Positions 51,331 to 63,161 are shown, numbered from the stretch's first letter. The stretch is 64,000 nucleotides of DNA from Pyxidicoccus trucidator (GCF_010894435.1 NZ_JAAIXZ010000019.1:1-64000), one strand, 5' to 3'. Notes: generated from the letters alone by a model not told the origin. Numbers and translations are program-made.

Positions 51331-52611
51331 ATGGTGAGGAGAAGCCTGTGGTGGGCCCTGGTGCTGTTGCCGTGGGTGGTGGGCTGCGCGAGCACGCGCG
51401 TGGTGCGCCTGGACACGGGCGAAGGGGCGCCCCTGGAGTACGCGCCGGCCTCCTGGGACGCCTCGGTGCGGGTGGACTCGGACGACTTCGAGGAGGCGCT
51501 GACGCGGCTGGTGCTGGAGGTGCCGCTGTCCTTGCGCCCCTCGCAGGCGGGGCTGCTGGTGCGGGCGGGGACGTGGGGGGCGCAGGCGGACTCGACGTGG
51601 CAGGGGGCGCTGCGCAAGGACTACGGGCGCTGGTGCCAGGCGCGCGAGGGCGGCGACTGCCTGTCCCTGCTGGAGGACGGGCTGGGGTTGGGGGAGATGG
51701 ACCGGCTGACGCTGGCGCTGGGCTTCGCGATGGACCCGCTGCGCGAGGCGGTGTTCGAAGCGGTGAGCGAGACGCTCAACCCGCGTGTCTTCTACGCCGT
51801 CGTCGTCACGGGGCTGGCCACGTGGGTGGCGCTGCTGGCGGCACCCGAGCCCTTCGTGACGAAGGCGGCGGCGGTGCTGTCGGCGGTGATGGTGGTGTAC
51901 CTGGGCGTGGGGCCGTTCCTGGCGCTGGTGCGGGCGAGCTTCGAGCTGAAGGGAGCCTCGGACCGGGCGCGGACGTTCGCGGAATTGGAGGCGGCCGGGG
52001 AGCGCTTCGGGCGGGTGCTGGGGACGGAGGGCACGCAGGTGGCCATCCTCGCGCTGGCGGCGCTGCTGGGGCAGGGCATGGCGGGCACGTCGGCGCGGCT
52101 GGCGAGCCGGCTGGAGATGATGCCGGGGTTTGCTCGGGCCGCGGCGCTGGGCGAGGCGCAGGTGGGCTTGAGGCTGGCGGCGGTGGGCGAGGTGACGTCG
52201 GTGGCGGTGGCGGCGGATGGAACGCTTGTCGTGGCACTGCCCGCCACCGCGGTGGCCATGGCCGCGAGCGGTGGGGACGGGAAGCACAAGCACCACATCG
52301 CGACCATCCGCAATGAGGTGTCCACCGCTCGCGGTGGACCGTGGACGCCGAGGTTCAAGGAGCTCTTCAGGAAGGCGGGAATGACGTTGGACGAGGTGGA
52401 GAACATCGTGCCCATCCAGGGACACAAGGGCCCGCATCCGGAGGCCTACCACGGGCACATCTTCGACAAGCTGTCCGGAGTGGTGAACGCCTGCCGCGGT
52501 GTGGCGCAATGCCAGCTCATGCTGAAGGCGGAGCTCCGCCGTCTGGCGAAGCAGATCGCAACGCCTGGCACCAAACTCCACCAACTCGTTACTCAGGGCG
52601 CTCCCCGCTAG
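51331..52611 (+). CDS. SitA-like lipoprotein toxin with AHH nuclease domain
   Basis: 426 residues. Lipoprotein signal with lipobox VVGC near 16-19, a soluble N-terminal domain, two hydrophobic segments (near 155-170 and 178-205), an Ala/Gly-rich linker, and a C-terminal toxin domain from about 325: HKHHIATIRN, then IQGHKGPHPEAYHGHIFDKL. This is the AHH (HH-nuclease) toxin pattern, in which paired His and later His/Glu residues form the metal site. Lipoprotein toxins of this type are spread between myxobacterial cells by outer membrane exchange and kill non-immune partners. The GGAGG site before 51331 supports the start. Two immunity-type genes follow within 13 bases. Confidence 0.82.
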   Translation: MVRRSLWWALVLLPWVVGCASTRVVRLDTGEGAPLEYAPASWDASVRVDSDDFEEALTRLVLEVPLSLRPSQAGLLVRAGTWGAQADSTWQGALRKDYGRWCQAREGGDCLSLLEDGLGLGEMDRLTLALGFAMDPLREAVFEAVSETLNPRVFYAVVVTGLATWVALLAAPEPFVTKAAAVLSAVMVVYLGVGPFLALVRASFELKGASDRARTFAELEAAGERFGRVLGTEGTQVAILALAALLGQGMAGTSARLASRLEMMPGFARAAALGEAQVGLRLAAVGEVTSVAVAADGTLVVALPATAVAMAASGGDGKHKHHIATIRNEVSTARGGPWTPRFKELFRKAGMTLDEVENIVPIQGHKGPHPEAYHGHIFDKLSGVVNACRGVAQCQLMLKAELRRLAKQIATPGTKLHQLVTQGAPR

Positions 52612-52623
52612 AGGCGAACCACC

Positions 52624-53193
52624 ATGCCGGGTCGCTTCTTCAGACTTTTTGATGACGTCTACTTCCCGGAGCGCTGGCATCTGGGGAGCCCCATCGACGC
52701 CCACGGGAAGGAGGCGGATGACTTCGGGTACTTCACCCAGGGACATGCGGTAGCGGACCCGGGGCCACTCCGAATTCCCTTCAACGTTCCCGGGCGGCCA
52801 CTCGACTACTCCCTGGCAGGACTGAGCGTCCCCATTGTCCACGCCCGCGTAGCCGAGGTCTTCACCCGGCTGGCCCCACAAGATGTCCAACTTCTCCCCG
52901 TCGAGATTGAAGAACAGAGCGAGCCGTACTTCATCCTCGTCGTGACCCGCCGCATTCAGTGCATCGACGAGACCGCCTCGAAGATAGAGCGCTGGGAGCC
53001 TGAGGACGGAGTACCGGAGATGGTTGGACGTTACAGGTCCGTTGAGGACATGCGCATCGACAAGGGCCGGGTTGGAGCTGCGCAGGTATTTCGGCCAGAA
53101 GGCTGGGAGATCTTCGTCATCGTCTCGGAAGGGCTCAAAGAGGCACTGGAGCGCAGTCAGGCTACCGGCGTGAAATTCCTGACGGAGGTGTAG
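52624..53193 (+). CDS. Imm11-like immunity protein, copy 1
   Basis: 189 residues resembling the Imm11 (MXAN_0049-type) immunity family that accompanies AHH toxins: FRLFDDVYFPERWHLGSPID near 6, DYSLAGLSVPIVHARVAEVFTRLAPQDVQLLPV near 60, and FVIVSEGLKEALE near 166. It follows the toxin stop by 12 bases, in the same operon. It probably binds and neutralises the toxin in the cytoplasm. A second copy follows four bases after its stop. Confidence 0.8.
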   Translation: MPGRFFRLFDDVYFPERWHLGSPIDAHGKEADDFGYFTQGHAVADPGPLRIPFNVPGRPLDYSLAGLSVPIVHARVAEVFTRLAPQDVQLLPVEIEEQSEPYFILVVTRRIQCIDETASKIERWEPEDGVPEMVGRYRSVEDMRIDKGRVGAAQVFRPEGWEIFVIVSEGLKEALERSQATGVKFLTEV

Positions 53194-53197
53194 CCCC

Positions 53198-53794
53198 GTG
53201 CCTGAGGAGCCTTCCCACCCACTCCTGGCCCGTCGCTTCTTCGACTTGTTCGACGACGTCTACTTTCCCGGGCGCTGGCACCTGGGAAGTCCCATTGATG
53301 CCGAGGACAGAGAGGCGGATGACTTCGGGTACTTCACCCAAGGGCACGCGGTGAAGGACCCTGGACCGCTCCGGATTCACTGCACCGTTCCCGGGACACC
53401 GCTGGACTATTCGCTTGGAGGCCTCAACGTTCCCATCGTCCACGCAAGAGTGGCTGAGGTCTTCGCCCGGCTGGCGCCCCATGCCGTGCAACTCCTTCCG
53501 GTGGAGATAGAAGGGCAGCCCGCCCCGTACTTCATCCTGGTGGTGACCCGCACCATCCGCTGCATTGATGAAGCGGCCTCGAGGATAGAGCGCTGGAAAC
53601 CCGAGGATGGAGTGCCGGAACTGGTCGGGCAGTACGCGTCGGTCCGCGGCATGCACATCGACAGAGCCCGGGTGGGCGATGAGCAACTCTTCCGACTTCA
53701 GGACTGGGAGGTCGACATCATCGTCTCCGAGGAACTCAAGGACGCACTGGAGCGCAGCCACGCCACCGGCCTGAAGTTCACGGAAGTGCCGTAG
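53198..53794 (+). CDS. Imm11-like immunity protein, copy 2
   Basis: 198 residues, GTG start. It is colinear with copy 1 across its full length (LFDDVYFPGRWHLGSPID; DYSLGGLNVPIVHARVAEVFARLAP; IIVSEELKDALERS), with roughly 70% identity by eye. The best-conserved blocks are shared, while the N-terminus and the region around residues 150-165 differ, which fits divergence towards a different toxin variant. Such tandem immunity genes can protect against toxins of neighbouring strains. Confidence 0.8.
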   Translation: MPEEPSHPLLARRFFDLFDDVYFPGRWHLGSPIDAEDREADDFGYFTQGHAVKDPGPLRIHCTVPGTPLDYSLGGLNVPIVHARVAEVFARLAPHAVQLLPVEIEGQPAPYFILVVTRTIRCIDEAASRIERWKPEDGVPELVGQYASVRGMHIDRARVGDEQLFRLQDWEVDIIVSEELKDALERSHATGLKFTEVP

Positions 53795-53975
53795 CGCCAC
53801 GCGGCGGAGTCCCCGCCCAAGCCGCTTCCGTCGCCCCACCCAGCCCTCCGCCTCTAACCTACCCCTCAGGTCCATGAACTCCCATACTACGTGGGAGGTT
53901 CCCTCCGGCCATGCATTCGTGTTACCTCACGAGTTGAGCAGTCCCCACTCAACTTCACAGGTCCAGAGGTAGGAG

Positions 53976-55466
53976 ATGACGACGCCCGACACGACGACGG
54001 AGGAGGTCTTGGAGAGCCCCCGCAAGCCGAGGGTGCTGTTCACCGTGGGCGGCACGGCGTTCGAGTTCGTGCGCAAGCTGGAGGTCCGCTCCACTGGCGA
54101 ACTGCTGATGCTCGCACGGCGCCGCTACCGGGGAGGACTCGGCGGCCCGGTGGTGGTGAAGCGGCTGAGCAGCCCGGCGAGCTTCGTGGAGCGCCGACGG
54201 CTGGTGGAGGAGGTGGAGCTGACGTTCCGGCTCAACCACCCTTCCATCGCCAAGGTGCACCACCTGAAGCTGTACCGGGGCGCACCCCACGTGGTGATGG
54301 AGTACGTGGAGGGGCGCTCGCTGGACACGGTGCTGAACCTGGCCGCCATGCGGCGCCAGCCCATGTCTCCCGCCTTCGCCGCGTACGTGGCGGCCGAAGT
54401 GGCGGAGGCGCTGCACCACGCGCACGGCCTCACGGATGACCTGAACCGCCCGCTGCACATCGTCCACCGCGACGTGAGCCCGAGGAACATCCGCGTGGGC
54501 CTTCACGGCGAGGTGAAGCTGACGAACTTCACGGTGGCAGCGTCCTCCCTCACGGGACGCGAGGTGACGAGCCGCCCACTGGTGAAGGGAGACGTCACCT
54601 ACGCCTCACCGGAAGCGCTGCGCAGGGCTCCCGTGGATGCGCGCTCGGACCTGTTCTCCCTGGGGCTGGTGCTGCTGGAGCTGCTGACGGGCCGGCACCC
54701 GCTGATGGTGGAGGACACGGTGCCGGTGCCTCCACTCCGCGCCTCGGACGGCACGGAGGCGAAGCCCCTGGAGGCCCAGGGCCCCACGTGGATGCCGGTG
54801 AACGAGGTGGCCGCGAGGATGGTGCAGCTCGGCCCCGAGCAGGTGGAGCGGCTGGCGGTGGGTCTGCCGGAGTCACTCGTCGCGCTGGTGCTGCGGACCC
54901 TGCGGCAGGAGCCGGCGGAGCGCTTCCAGACGGGCGCGGAGCTGGCGTCCGCGCTGCGAGCGTGGCTGCGCGCCCACGCCCCAGGCTACGGGCGGCACGA
55001 GGCCGCGGAGGAGCTGGTCCAGGCGGCGGTGGCCGCGACGAACCGGCGCAACCAGGCCGAGCTGCTCGAAGGCGGCCTGCACCCGGAGGAGCTGACGGCG
55101 GAGGAGGCCGCACTGGCGCAGGAGCCTCCGGCACAGGCAGCCGCTCCCGAGCAGGCGCCACGGCTGGAGCCGCCGGGAACGGACTCAGAGCAGGGCACCG
55201 CACCGCACGGGAAGACACCCGAGCCCAAGGATTCCGAGCCCGAGAACTCCGAGCCCCAGGACGCCAAGCCCGAGGACTCCGAGCCCCAGGACTCCGAGCC
55301 CCAGGACTCCGAGCCCAAGGACTCCAAGCCCCAGGACTCCAAGCCCCAGGACTCCGAGCCCCAGGACTCCGAGCCCCAGGACTCCGGGCCCAAGGATGCC
55401 GAGCACGTGCCCAAGCCCGAGGACTCCGAGCCCGAGGACTCCGAGCCCGAAAACTCCGGCCCCTGA
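53976..55466 (+). CDS. Serine/threonine kinase-like protein, probable pseudokinase
   Basis: 496 residues. Kinase fold (about 25-330) with Lys in VVVKRL near 53, catalytic-loop HRDVSPRN near 164 and DARSDLFSLGLVLLELLTG near 215. The Gly loop is absent, and the metal-binding DFG is TNF (VKLTNFTVAA near 183), so phosphotransfer is doubtful. Residues 330-410 form a helical Glu/Ala-rich segment. The last 85 residues are a tail of EPQDS/EPKDS pentapeptides built from a 15-base DNA repeat (about 55214-55460), which is likely to vary in length. No membrane span. A scaffold role is inferred. A bidirectional hairpin follows. Confidence 0.82.
   Translation: MTTPDTTTEEVLESPRKPRVLFTVGGTAFEFVRKLEVRSTGELLMLARRRYRGGLGGPVVVKRLSSPASFVERRRLVEEVELTFRLNHPSIAKVHHLKLYRGAPHVVMEYVEGRSLDTVLNLAAMRRQPMSPAFAAYVAAEVAEALHHAHGLTDDLNRPLHIVHRDVSPRNIRVGLHGEVKLTNFTVAASSLTGREVTSRPLVKGDVTYASPEALRRAPVDARSDLFSLGLVLLELLTGRHPLMVEDTVPVPPLRASDGTEAKPLEAQGPTWMPVNEVAARMVQLGPEQVERLAVGLPESLVALVLRTLRQEPAERFQTGAELASALRAWLRAHAPGYGRHEAAEELVQAAVAATNRRNQAELLEGGLHPEELTAEEAALAQEPPAQAAAPEQAPRLEPPGTDSEQGTAPHGKTPEPKDSEPENSEPQDAKPEDSEPQDSEPQDSEPKDSKPQDSKPQDSEPQDSEPQDSGPKDAEHVPKPEDSEPEDSEPENSGP
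55214..55460 (+). repeat. 15-bp minisatellite encoding EPxDS pentapeptides
   Basis: About 16 copies of GACTCCGAGCCCCAG-like units, in frame with the pseudokinase tail. Variants replace Gln by Lys, Glu or Asn codons. Confidence 0.8.
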
Positions 55467-55485
55467 GCCCCGAGCACCGGCCGAG

Positions 55486-55507
55486 GCGCTCCCCAACCAG
55501 GGAGCGC
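55486..55507. terminator. Bidirectional hairpin between convergent genes
   Basis: GCGCTCCC-caacca-GGGAGCGC, a perfect 8-bp stem in the 75-base gap between the pseudokinase and zinc-ribbon genes. Confidence 0.6.
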
Positions 55508-55541
55508 CGGAGCACCGTGCCCCAACCCACTCCCAGGCCCG

Positions 55542-56516
55542 CTACCCCAGCACGCCCGTCGCCAGCAGCACCCCCAGCACCAGGACGAGCACCCCTGCCA
55601 CCACCGCCGCCACACGCCAGCCGGAGACAGGGGCCTCGCCGAGGACGACGCCGGCGTCCTGCCCGTGCACCACCACGCGGTACGGCTTGCCCTTGTACCG
55701 GTACGCGAGCACGTACGCGGGCAGCGCGAGCCGCGTGGTGTGCAGGCTCGAGAGGGCCACGGCGACATGGACGTTCCGGAAGCGCCGCCCCGGAATGACA
55801 CCCTGCTGGAGCCGCTCGCGCGACAGCCGCTCCACGGCCTCCAGCACGGAGCGCCGCGCCCCCGAGCGCGTGGCCTCGAAGCGCTCCACGTGCGCGCCCT
55901 CCGGCCCGCGCGGCGAGTCCTCCACGGAGCCGCGTATATAATGATGCGCGAGCGCCTCGCACTCCTTCACCTTCAGCCCGCGCGAGGCCGGCACGGGGAT
56001 GTCGTCGAAGTCGAAGCGCGTGCGCCCCGCGTGCGGCGCCCAGTCCGAGCGATTCGCCCCCGCGTCCGAGTCCGCCGTCCAGCTCACGTCCACGCCCGCC
56101 CGGAAGCTCCACGCCGGCCACCACACCGGGCTCAGCGACTCCACCGCGGCCTCCTCGGCCAGCCCGGACGGGCGGAAGAAGCCGCCCTTCCCCAGGAAGC
56201 CCATCAGCGCGGCGCGCGCGGCCCCCGGGTCCACGGTGAAGGGCAGCCACCCCTGCGCCTGCTCCACCGGGTCCGCCGTCGTCTCCACCCGCGTCACCGA
56301 GCCGCAGAAGTCGCACCTCGGCGCCTTCGCCTCGGCCGAGTACTCCATGACCGCGCCGCAGTTCTCACATCGCACCACACGGGCCTGCTCGCGCTCCACG
56401 GCCCCGTGGGGCTTGGGAGGCGTCGTCAGCCCGCAGATGGGGCAGCGCAGGTCATCCGCCTCCAGCGCGCTCGCACAGCGCCGGCAGGGCGCCACCGCCG
56501 GCACGGACGTGCTCAC
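55542..56516 (-). CDS. Zinc-ribbon protein with C-terminal membrane helix, copy A
   Basis: 324 residues. Two zinc ribbons at the N-terminus: C-x2-C...C-x2-C near 11-28 (CRRCASALEADDLRCPIC) and again near 50-71 (CENCGAVMEY...CDFC). A middle domain of unknown function follows (WLPFTVDPGAARAALMGFLG near 88; LPAYVLAYRYKGKPYRVVVHGQDAG near 275), then a single membrane span near 303-322 at the C-terminus. The GTG start overlaps the upstream gene's stop (GTGA), so it is coupled to its paralogue. Function unknown. Confidence 0.75.
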   Translation of the reverse strand: MSTSVPAVAPCRRCASALEADDLRCPICGLTTPPKPHGAVEREQARVVRCENCGAVMEYSAEAKAPRCDFCGSVTRVETTADPVEQAQGWLPFTVDPGAARAALMGFLGKGGFFRPSGLAEEAAVESLSPVWWPAWSFRAGVDVSWTADSDAGANRSDWAPHAGRTRFDFDDIPVPASRGLKVKECEALAHHYIRGSVEDSPRGPEGAHVERFEATRSGARRSVLEAVERLSRERLQQGVIPGRRFRNVHVAVALSSLHTTRLALPAYVLAYRYKGKPYRVVVHGQDAGVVLGEAPVSGWRVAAVVAGVLVLVLGVLLATGVLG

Positions 56517-57466
56517 CGGCCACCTCCCTGGCTCAGGAACCACGCCACGGCCACCAGCAGGAGCACGACGAGCACGGCGGCCGTCACCTTCCACACGGAG
56601 AGGGGCGCCTTGCCGTGCACCTCGCCCGTCTGCCCATTCACCAGCACCCGCAGCGGCGGCGCGTCTTCCGCGTAGCGCACGGCGAGCACCCAGACGGGCA
56701 GCAGGCACATGTCCACCGCCTCCCACTCCAGCCGCGACTCGTGCTCGAGCTCGCGGTGCGAGTCCCCCGGCATGAAGCGTCCCAGCCGCTCTCCCACCCG
56801 CTCCTCCGCCTCCTTGCGGGCCTGCGCGAGGCACTGCGCGGGGGTGAGCGAGGGCTCCTCGGCCACCCAGCCGGAGACGAGGGCCGGCGTGTACCGGGCC
56901 AGCCCGCGCAAATCGAAGGGCTCCAGCGCCTCCAGCTCGTCGTTGCGCAGGCCGGTGGAGGCGGTGACGAGCACGTCCGCCACGTAGCCGGCCAGCTCGC
57001 CGCCCAGCGAGCGCCACTCGGTGCGCGTCACCGTGCGGGTGCGCGTCACCGTCTTCCCGTTCTCCGTCGTCGTGTACGTCTCCTGCTCCTGGTAGTTCTC
57101 GCCGATGGAGGCGCGGAAGCGCGTCTGGGCCAGCACGCTATAGAGGTACGCGGGGACGTAGACACCGCGCACCTCGCCGGGCTCGGCGGAGCGGATGCCG
57201 GAGCGGGTGAAGGGGTTGCGACTCTTCAGCCACCGCGCCACGTGCTCGCGGGCGGCGACATGGGTGAGCGCGAAGCCCAGCGCGAAGACGGGCTCGGGGA
57301 TGCCCGGCACCGGCGGGCGCTCCACCACGGAGGGCGCGGCACAGTAGGGACACCGCATGGTGCGCAGCGCGGGCTCCACCACCAGTTGGGCGCCACAGGA
57401 AGGGCACCCCAGGTGGAGCCGGGGCTCCGACATCGCGGAAGTCGTCGGCTCATACGGCTCGGACAT
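56513..57466 (-). CDS. Zinc-ribbon protein with C-terminal membrane helix, copy B
   Basis: 317 residues with one TFIIB-type ribbon near 21-43 (CPSCGAQLVVEPALRTMRCPYC) and a middle domain similar to copy A (LLPVWVLAVRYAEDAPPLRVLVNGQTGEVHG near 253), with a Thr-rich hairpin-like insertion (near 128-150). A membrane span near 293-312 ends the protein. It is the first gene of a two-gene unit. The arrangement of cytosolic zinc ribbon plus tail anchor is seen in uncharacterised bacterial families. Confidence 0.75.
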   Translation of the reverse strand: MSEPYEPTTSAMSEPRLHLGCPSCGAQLVVEPALRTMRCPYCAAPSVVERPPVPGIPEPVFALGFALTHVAAREHVARWLKSRNPFTRSGIRSAEPGEVRGVYVPAYLYSVLAQTRFRASIGENYQEQETYTTTENGKTVTRTRTVTRTEWRSLGGELAGYVADVLVTASTGLRNDELEALEPFDLRGLARYTPALVSGWVAEEPSLTPAQCLAQARKEAEERVGERLGRFMPGDSHRELEHESRLEWEAVDMCLLPVWVLAVRYAEDAPPLRVLVNGQTGEVHGKAPLSVWKVTAAVLVVLLLVAVAWFLSQGGGR

Positions 57467-58149
57467 GCGCTCCCCCGTGCAGGTTTCGCCCGGGTGGAGT
57501 CTCCGCCGACCGCCTCACCTTCCACAAGCGCGCAGCAGTGAGCGGGTTACGGCAGTCACGGTGTAGACACCGGGGCCTCGTGGACCCCAGGCCCCCCTGG
57601 CTTCCCTCCGAGACAGCCAGCGTCTGCCGCTGACAATTCCTGTCACCCCGCAGTCAGGAACGACTGGCGCCCGCGCCACCCGGGGCGGTCTCCAAAAACC
57701 CAGACGCTCGAACTCTCAATCCCTTGCAAAACATTGATGACAAGACATGAACAGCTCTGGTAGAAAGCGACCGCCTTCGTGAAGAAGGCAGACAGTCTTC
57801 AGTCCTGCTGTCACTCCATGCTCCTGGGCGGCCAGGGCCTACGGGTCCTCCGGAGGAGCAACACCCCTCCTACAGCGTCCGAGGCTGGTTCACCGCTCCC
57901 CGCGGCACAGGGAGCGTGTGTCCGGGCGGCGCGTTCCACCCCATCCACGCCCACACCGCTCCCGCGGTGACGGGAGACGTGTCTCCCTCGACGGCCCTCG
58001 CGGGCTGCCTGACTGCATTCATAGACAATCCAGACCTGTATCATCAAGCGGTAATTCCTGTTTCTTTCATCGAAGTCCCGCGCCCGACGCAAGGGCTCGT
58101 GGGCGCATGCCGTGTCATGCCGTAGCGCAATGCCACACAAGGAGAGCGC
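57467..58149. other. Long non-coding region upstream of the RCC1 lipoproteins
   Basis: 683 bases between divergent genes with two AT-rich patches (about 57715-57790 and 58015-58080) that probably hold promoters, and a perfect palindrome CCTCCGGAGG at 57847-57856. No tRNA, small-RNA fold or convincing gene was recognised. Confidence 0.4.
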
Positions 58150-60504
<2,355 letters not shown>

Positions 60505-60518
60505 GCCATGTCTCCCGA

Positions 60519-60547
60519 GCGAGGGCCCGCGTTGCCGGGGCCCTCGC
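60519..60547 (+). terminator. Terminator after RCC1 gene 1
   Basis: GCGAGGGCCC-gcgttgccg-GGGCCCTCGC, a perfect 10-bp stem followed by a pyrimidine-rich TTCCTCCTCTTTT run, 15 bases past the stop. A good intrinsic terminator. Confidence 0.8.
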
Positions 60548-60687
60548 TTCCTCCTCTTTTCGAGCCCGGCCTACGGGCCCTCGCGGTGCGGTGTCTCCGC
60601 ATCATCTTCCGGTGCCGTGACACCGCGCCGCGAGGGCCGCCGAGCGCCGGGCCCGTTCCCGTCTCAGTTGAAGGAGCCGCCTCCGTG

Positions 60688-63072
60688 ATGAATCCCGCCG
60701 TCTCCCGCCCGCGCGCCCGAAGCCCGCTCGCCGCGCTGGCCGTCCTGCTCGCCGCCACCTGGGCCGCCACGGGCTGTACCCAGGCCCCCCAGGCCCCGGA
60801 GCCTGAAGACTCCGCGACGTCCTCCGTCACCATTCTCATCGCCGTGGACGAGACCTCCTCGGAGGCTCTGCCCTCGGGCCCGTCCGCCATGTCCCTGCGC
60901 CTGGGCGCCGGGACGGTGTCCGCGCTGGGCTTCTCCTTCGCGGACGTCACCAGCATCCAGGTGGACGTGAGGGACGCGTCCACGGGCAATCCCCTCTTCG
61001 TCAACATCGACCTGGCGCCCACCTCCACCGGGTGGGCGGGCACGCTTCCCACCCTGCCCCAGAACAAGCTGCTCACCTTCATCGCCCGCGCTCGCGGAGT
61101 GAATGTGGACGCGGACGCTGGCACGGGTGATTCCGTGCTCTTCAATGGCACCACGACGGTGGCGCTCACCTCCGCGCAGGAGACGGTGGGCATCACCCTG
61201 ATTCCCATCAACGACGGCGCCACCATCGACCTGCCGCGCATCAGGAAGATCAGCATCCCCGGTGAGTTCTCCCTCGGGCAGAGCGGCAACATCACCTTCT
61301 TCGTGGAGGCGACCGCCAACAAGGCGCTGACCTACAGCCTCACCGCCGCCACCTCCGGCGGCAGCTTCCAGCCCGCCTCCGGCGGCTTCACCATGGTGAG
61401 CACCAGCGGCGCCTTCGTCGTCCGCTACGCCCCGCCCCTCACGCTGGCCACCACCACCGAGTTCACCCACGAGCTCAAGGTCACCAACCAGGAAGGCCAC
61501 TCCGTGAGCACCACCTTCAAGACGAAGGTGGTGCCTCCGGACGGCTCGGGCGGCTCGCCGGGGAACACGCCTGGCGTGCGCGTGGTCTTCAACCCCGTCA
61601 TCAACGGCCTCGCCGCCAGCCGGACGCTCGGGACGAACCGGGTCACCTGGACGGCCACCGTCGCGGACGACAAGCCCCTCAATGCGCTCGTCTATGCGTG
61701 GAGCTTCGCGCCGACGGGCACCGTCACTCCGGCCCCGGCCTTCACCGCGCAGACCAACCCCACCGTGCTGCAGGGCTACGCGCCCACGCTGGAGGGCACG
61801 CTGACGCTGGAGGTGACAGACGGCGACGAAGGCAAGACGACGGTGAAGTACCTGCTCGCGGCCAACCAGTTCCCGGACCAGCCGGGACAGACTGGCGGCA
61901 CCACCGACATCGCGCAGCTCCGGGCGGGTGACTCGCACACCTGCGCGCTCCTCAACGACGGCTCCGTCCGCTGCTGGGGCCTGGGCACCCTGGGCCGCCT
62001 CGGGTATGGCAACACCGACACCATCGGAGACAACGAGTTCCCCTCCTCCCGGGGAGCCATTCCCCTGCCGGAGAAGGTGTCCCAGCTCGCCACGGGTGGC
62101 AATCACACCTGCGCCCTGCTGAACAACGGCCTGGTGCGATGCTGGGGCTTCAACCAGTACGGCCAGCTCGGCTACCGCCACATCAACCACATCGGCGACA
62201 CCGAGCCCGTCACCAGCATGGGGCATGTCAACCTGGGCACCCAGGCCATGCGCATCACCGCTGGCGCCAATCACACCTGCGCCCTGCTCACCAACAGCAA
62301 GGTCCGGTGCTGGGGCCACAACAGCAGCGGGCAGCTCGGCTATGGACATACCAACAACATCGGTGACGACGACGAGCCCTCGTCCGTGGACGTCCAGGTG
62401 GGCGCTCCGGTGCAGGATGTCTTCGCCCGAGGCAACCACACCTGCGCCCTGCTCCTCTCCGGCAAGGTCCGCTGCTGGGGCGCCAACAGCTATGGCCAGC
62501 TCGGCTACAGCAATGGCGGGAGCGCCATCGGCGACAACGAGCATCCGTCCTCCGTTGGAGACGTGAACCTGGGAGGGACTGTCATCCAGCTCGCCCTGGG
62601 TACCAACCACACCTGCGCCTTGATGGACACCGGTGCCGTGAGGTGCTGGGGCTACAACGCGAACGGCCAGCTCGGAAACGGCAGCACCAGCACCACCGTC
62701 AACCCCACCGCCACCGACGTGGGCCTGGGCGCGGGCAACAAGGCCATCCAGGTGGCCGCGGGTGACAGCCATACCTGCGCTCTGCTCGGCTCGGGTCTCA
62801 TCAAGTGCTGGGGCCTGGGTAGCAGCGGCCAGCTCGGCTATGGAAATGCGACCCAGTTGCTTGTGCCTCCGAGCAACCACACGGGCCTGAACAACATCCC
62901 CGCCTACTTCCTCACCGCGGGCGCCACCCACACCTGCGCCCTCCTCACCAACGGGAAGGCGCTCTGCTGGGGCGCGGGCGACAACGGACAGCTCGGCTAC
63001 GGCAACACGAACTACATCGGCGACAACGAACTGCCCTCCACCGTGGACGGTGTCCCGCTGCTGTTGCCGTGA
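60688..63072 (+). CDS. RCC1-repeat lipoprotein 2
   Basis: 794 residues, colinear with lipoprotein 1. Lipobox AATGC near 25-29, the same three N-terminal domains (IPINDGATIDLPRIRKISIP; SGNITFFVEATANKALTYS; FNPVINGL), then seven RCC1 repeats from about 415. AAGGAG upstream fits either this ATG or the GTG one codon earlier, which has the better spacing. The open frame extends upstream to 60508, but the lipoprotein signal begins here. Confidence 0.87.
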   Translation: MNPAVSRPRARSPLAALAVLLAATWAATGCTQAPQAPEPEDSATSSVTILIAVDETSSEALPSGPSAMSLRLGAGTVSALGFSFADVTSIQVDVRDASTGNPLFVNIDLAPTSTGWAGTLPTLPQNKLLTFIARARGVNVDADAGTGDSVLFNGTTTVALTSAQETVGITLIPINDGATIDLPRIRKISIPGEFSLGQSGNITFFVEATANKALTYSLTAATSGGSFQPASGGFTMVSTSGAFVVRYAPPLTLATTTEFTHELKVTNQEGHSVSTTFKTKVVPPDGSGGSPGNTPGVRVVFNPVINGLAASRTLGTNRVTWTATVADDKPLNALVYAWSFAPTGTVTPAPAFTAQTNPTVLQGYAPTLEGTLTLEVTDGDEGKTTVKYLLAANQFPDQPGQTGGTTDIAQLRAGDSHTCALLNDGSVRCWGLGTLGRLGYGNTDTIGDNEFPSSRGAIPLPEKVSQLATGGNHTCALLNNGLVRCWGFNQYGQLGYRHINHIGDTEPVTSMGHVNLGTQAMRITAGANHTCALLTNSKVRCWGHNSSGQLGYGHTNNIGDDDEPSSVDVQVGAPVQDVFARGNHTCALLLSGKVRCWGANSYGQLGYSNGGSAIGDNEHPSSVGDVNLGGTVIQLALGTNHTCALMDTGAVRCWGYNANGQLGNGSTSTTVNPTATDVGLGAGNKAIQVAAGDSHTCALLGSGLIKCWGLGSSGQLGYGNATQLLVPPSNHTGLNNIPAYFLTAGATHTCALLTNGKALCWGAGDNGQLGYGNTNYIGDNELPSTVDGVPLLLP

Positions 63073-63093
63073 CGCAGCCCCGGTGAGTCCGAA

Positions 63094-63131
63094 GAGGGAG
63101 GGGCCCGGGCACCGTCCCCGGCCCTTCCCTC
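63094..63131 (+). terminator. Terminator after RCC1 gene 2
   Basis: GAGGGAGGGGCC...GGCCCTTCCCTC, a 12-bp stem with one mismatch and a 14-base loop, 21 bases past the stop. Confidence 0.65.
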
Positions 63132-63161
63132 TCGCACTCCCCCCCACGCCAGGAACCCCGC

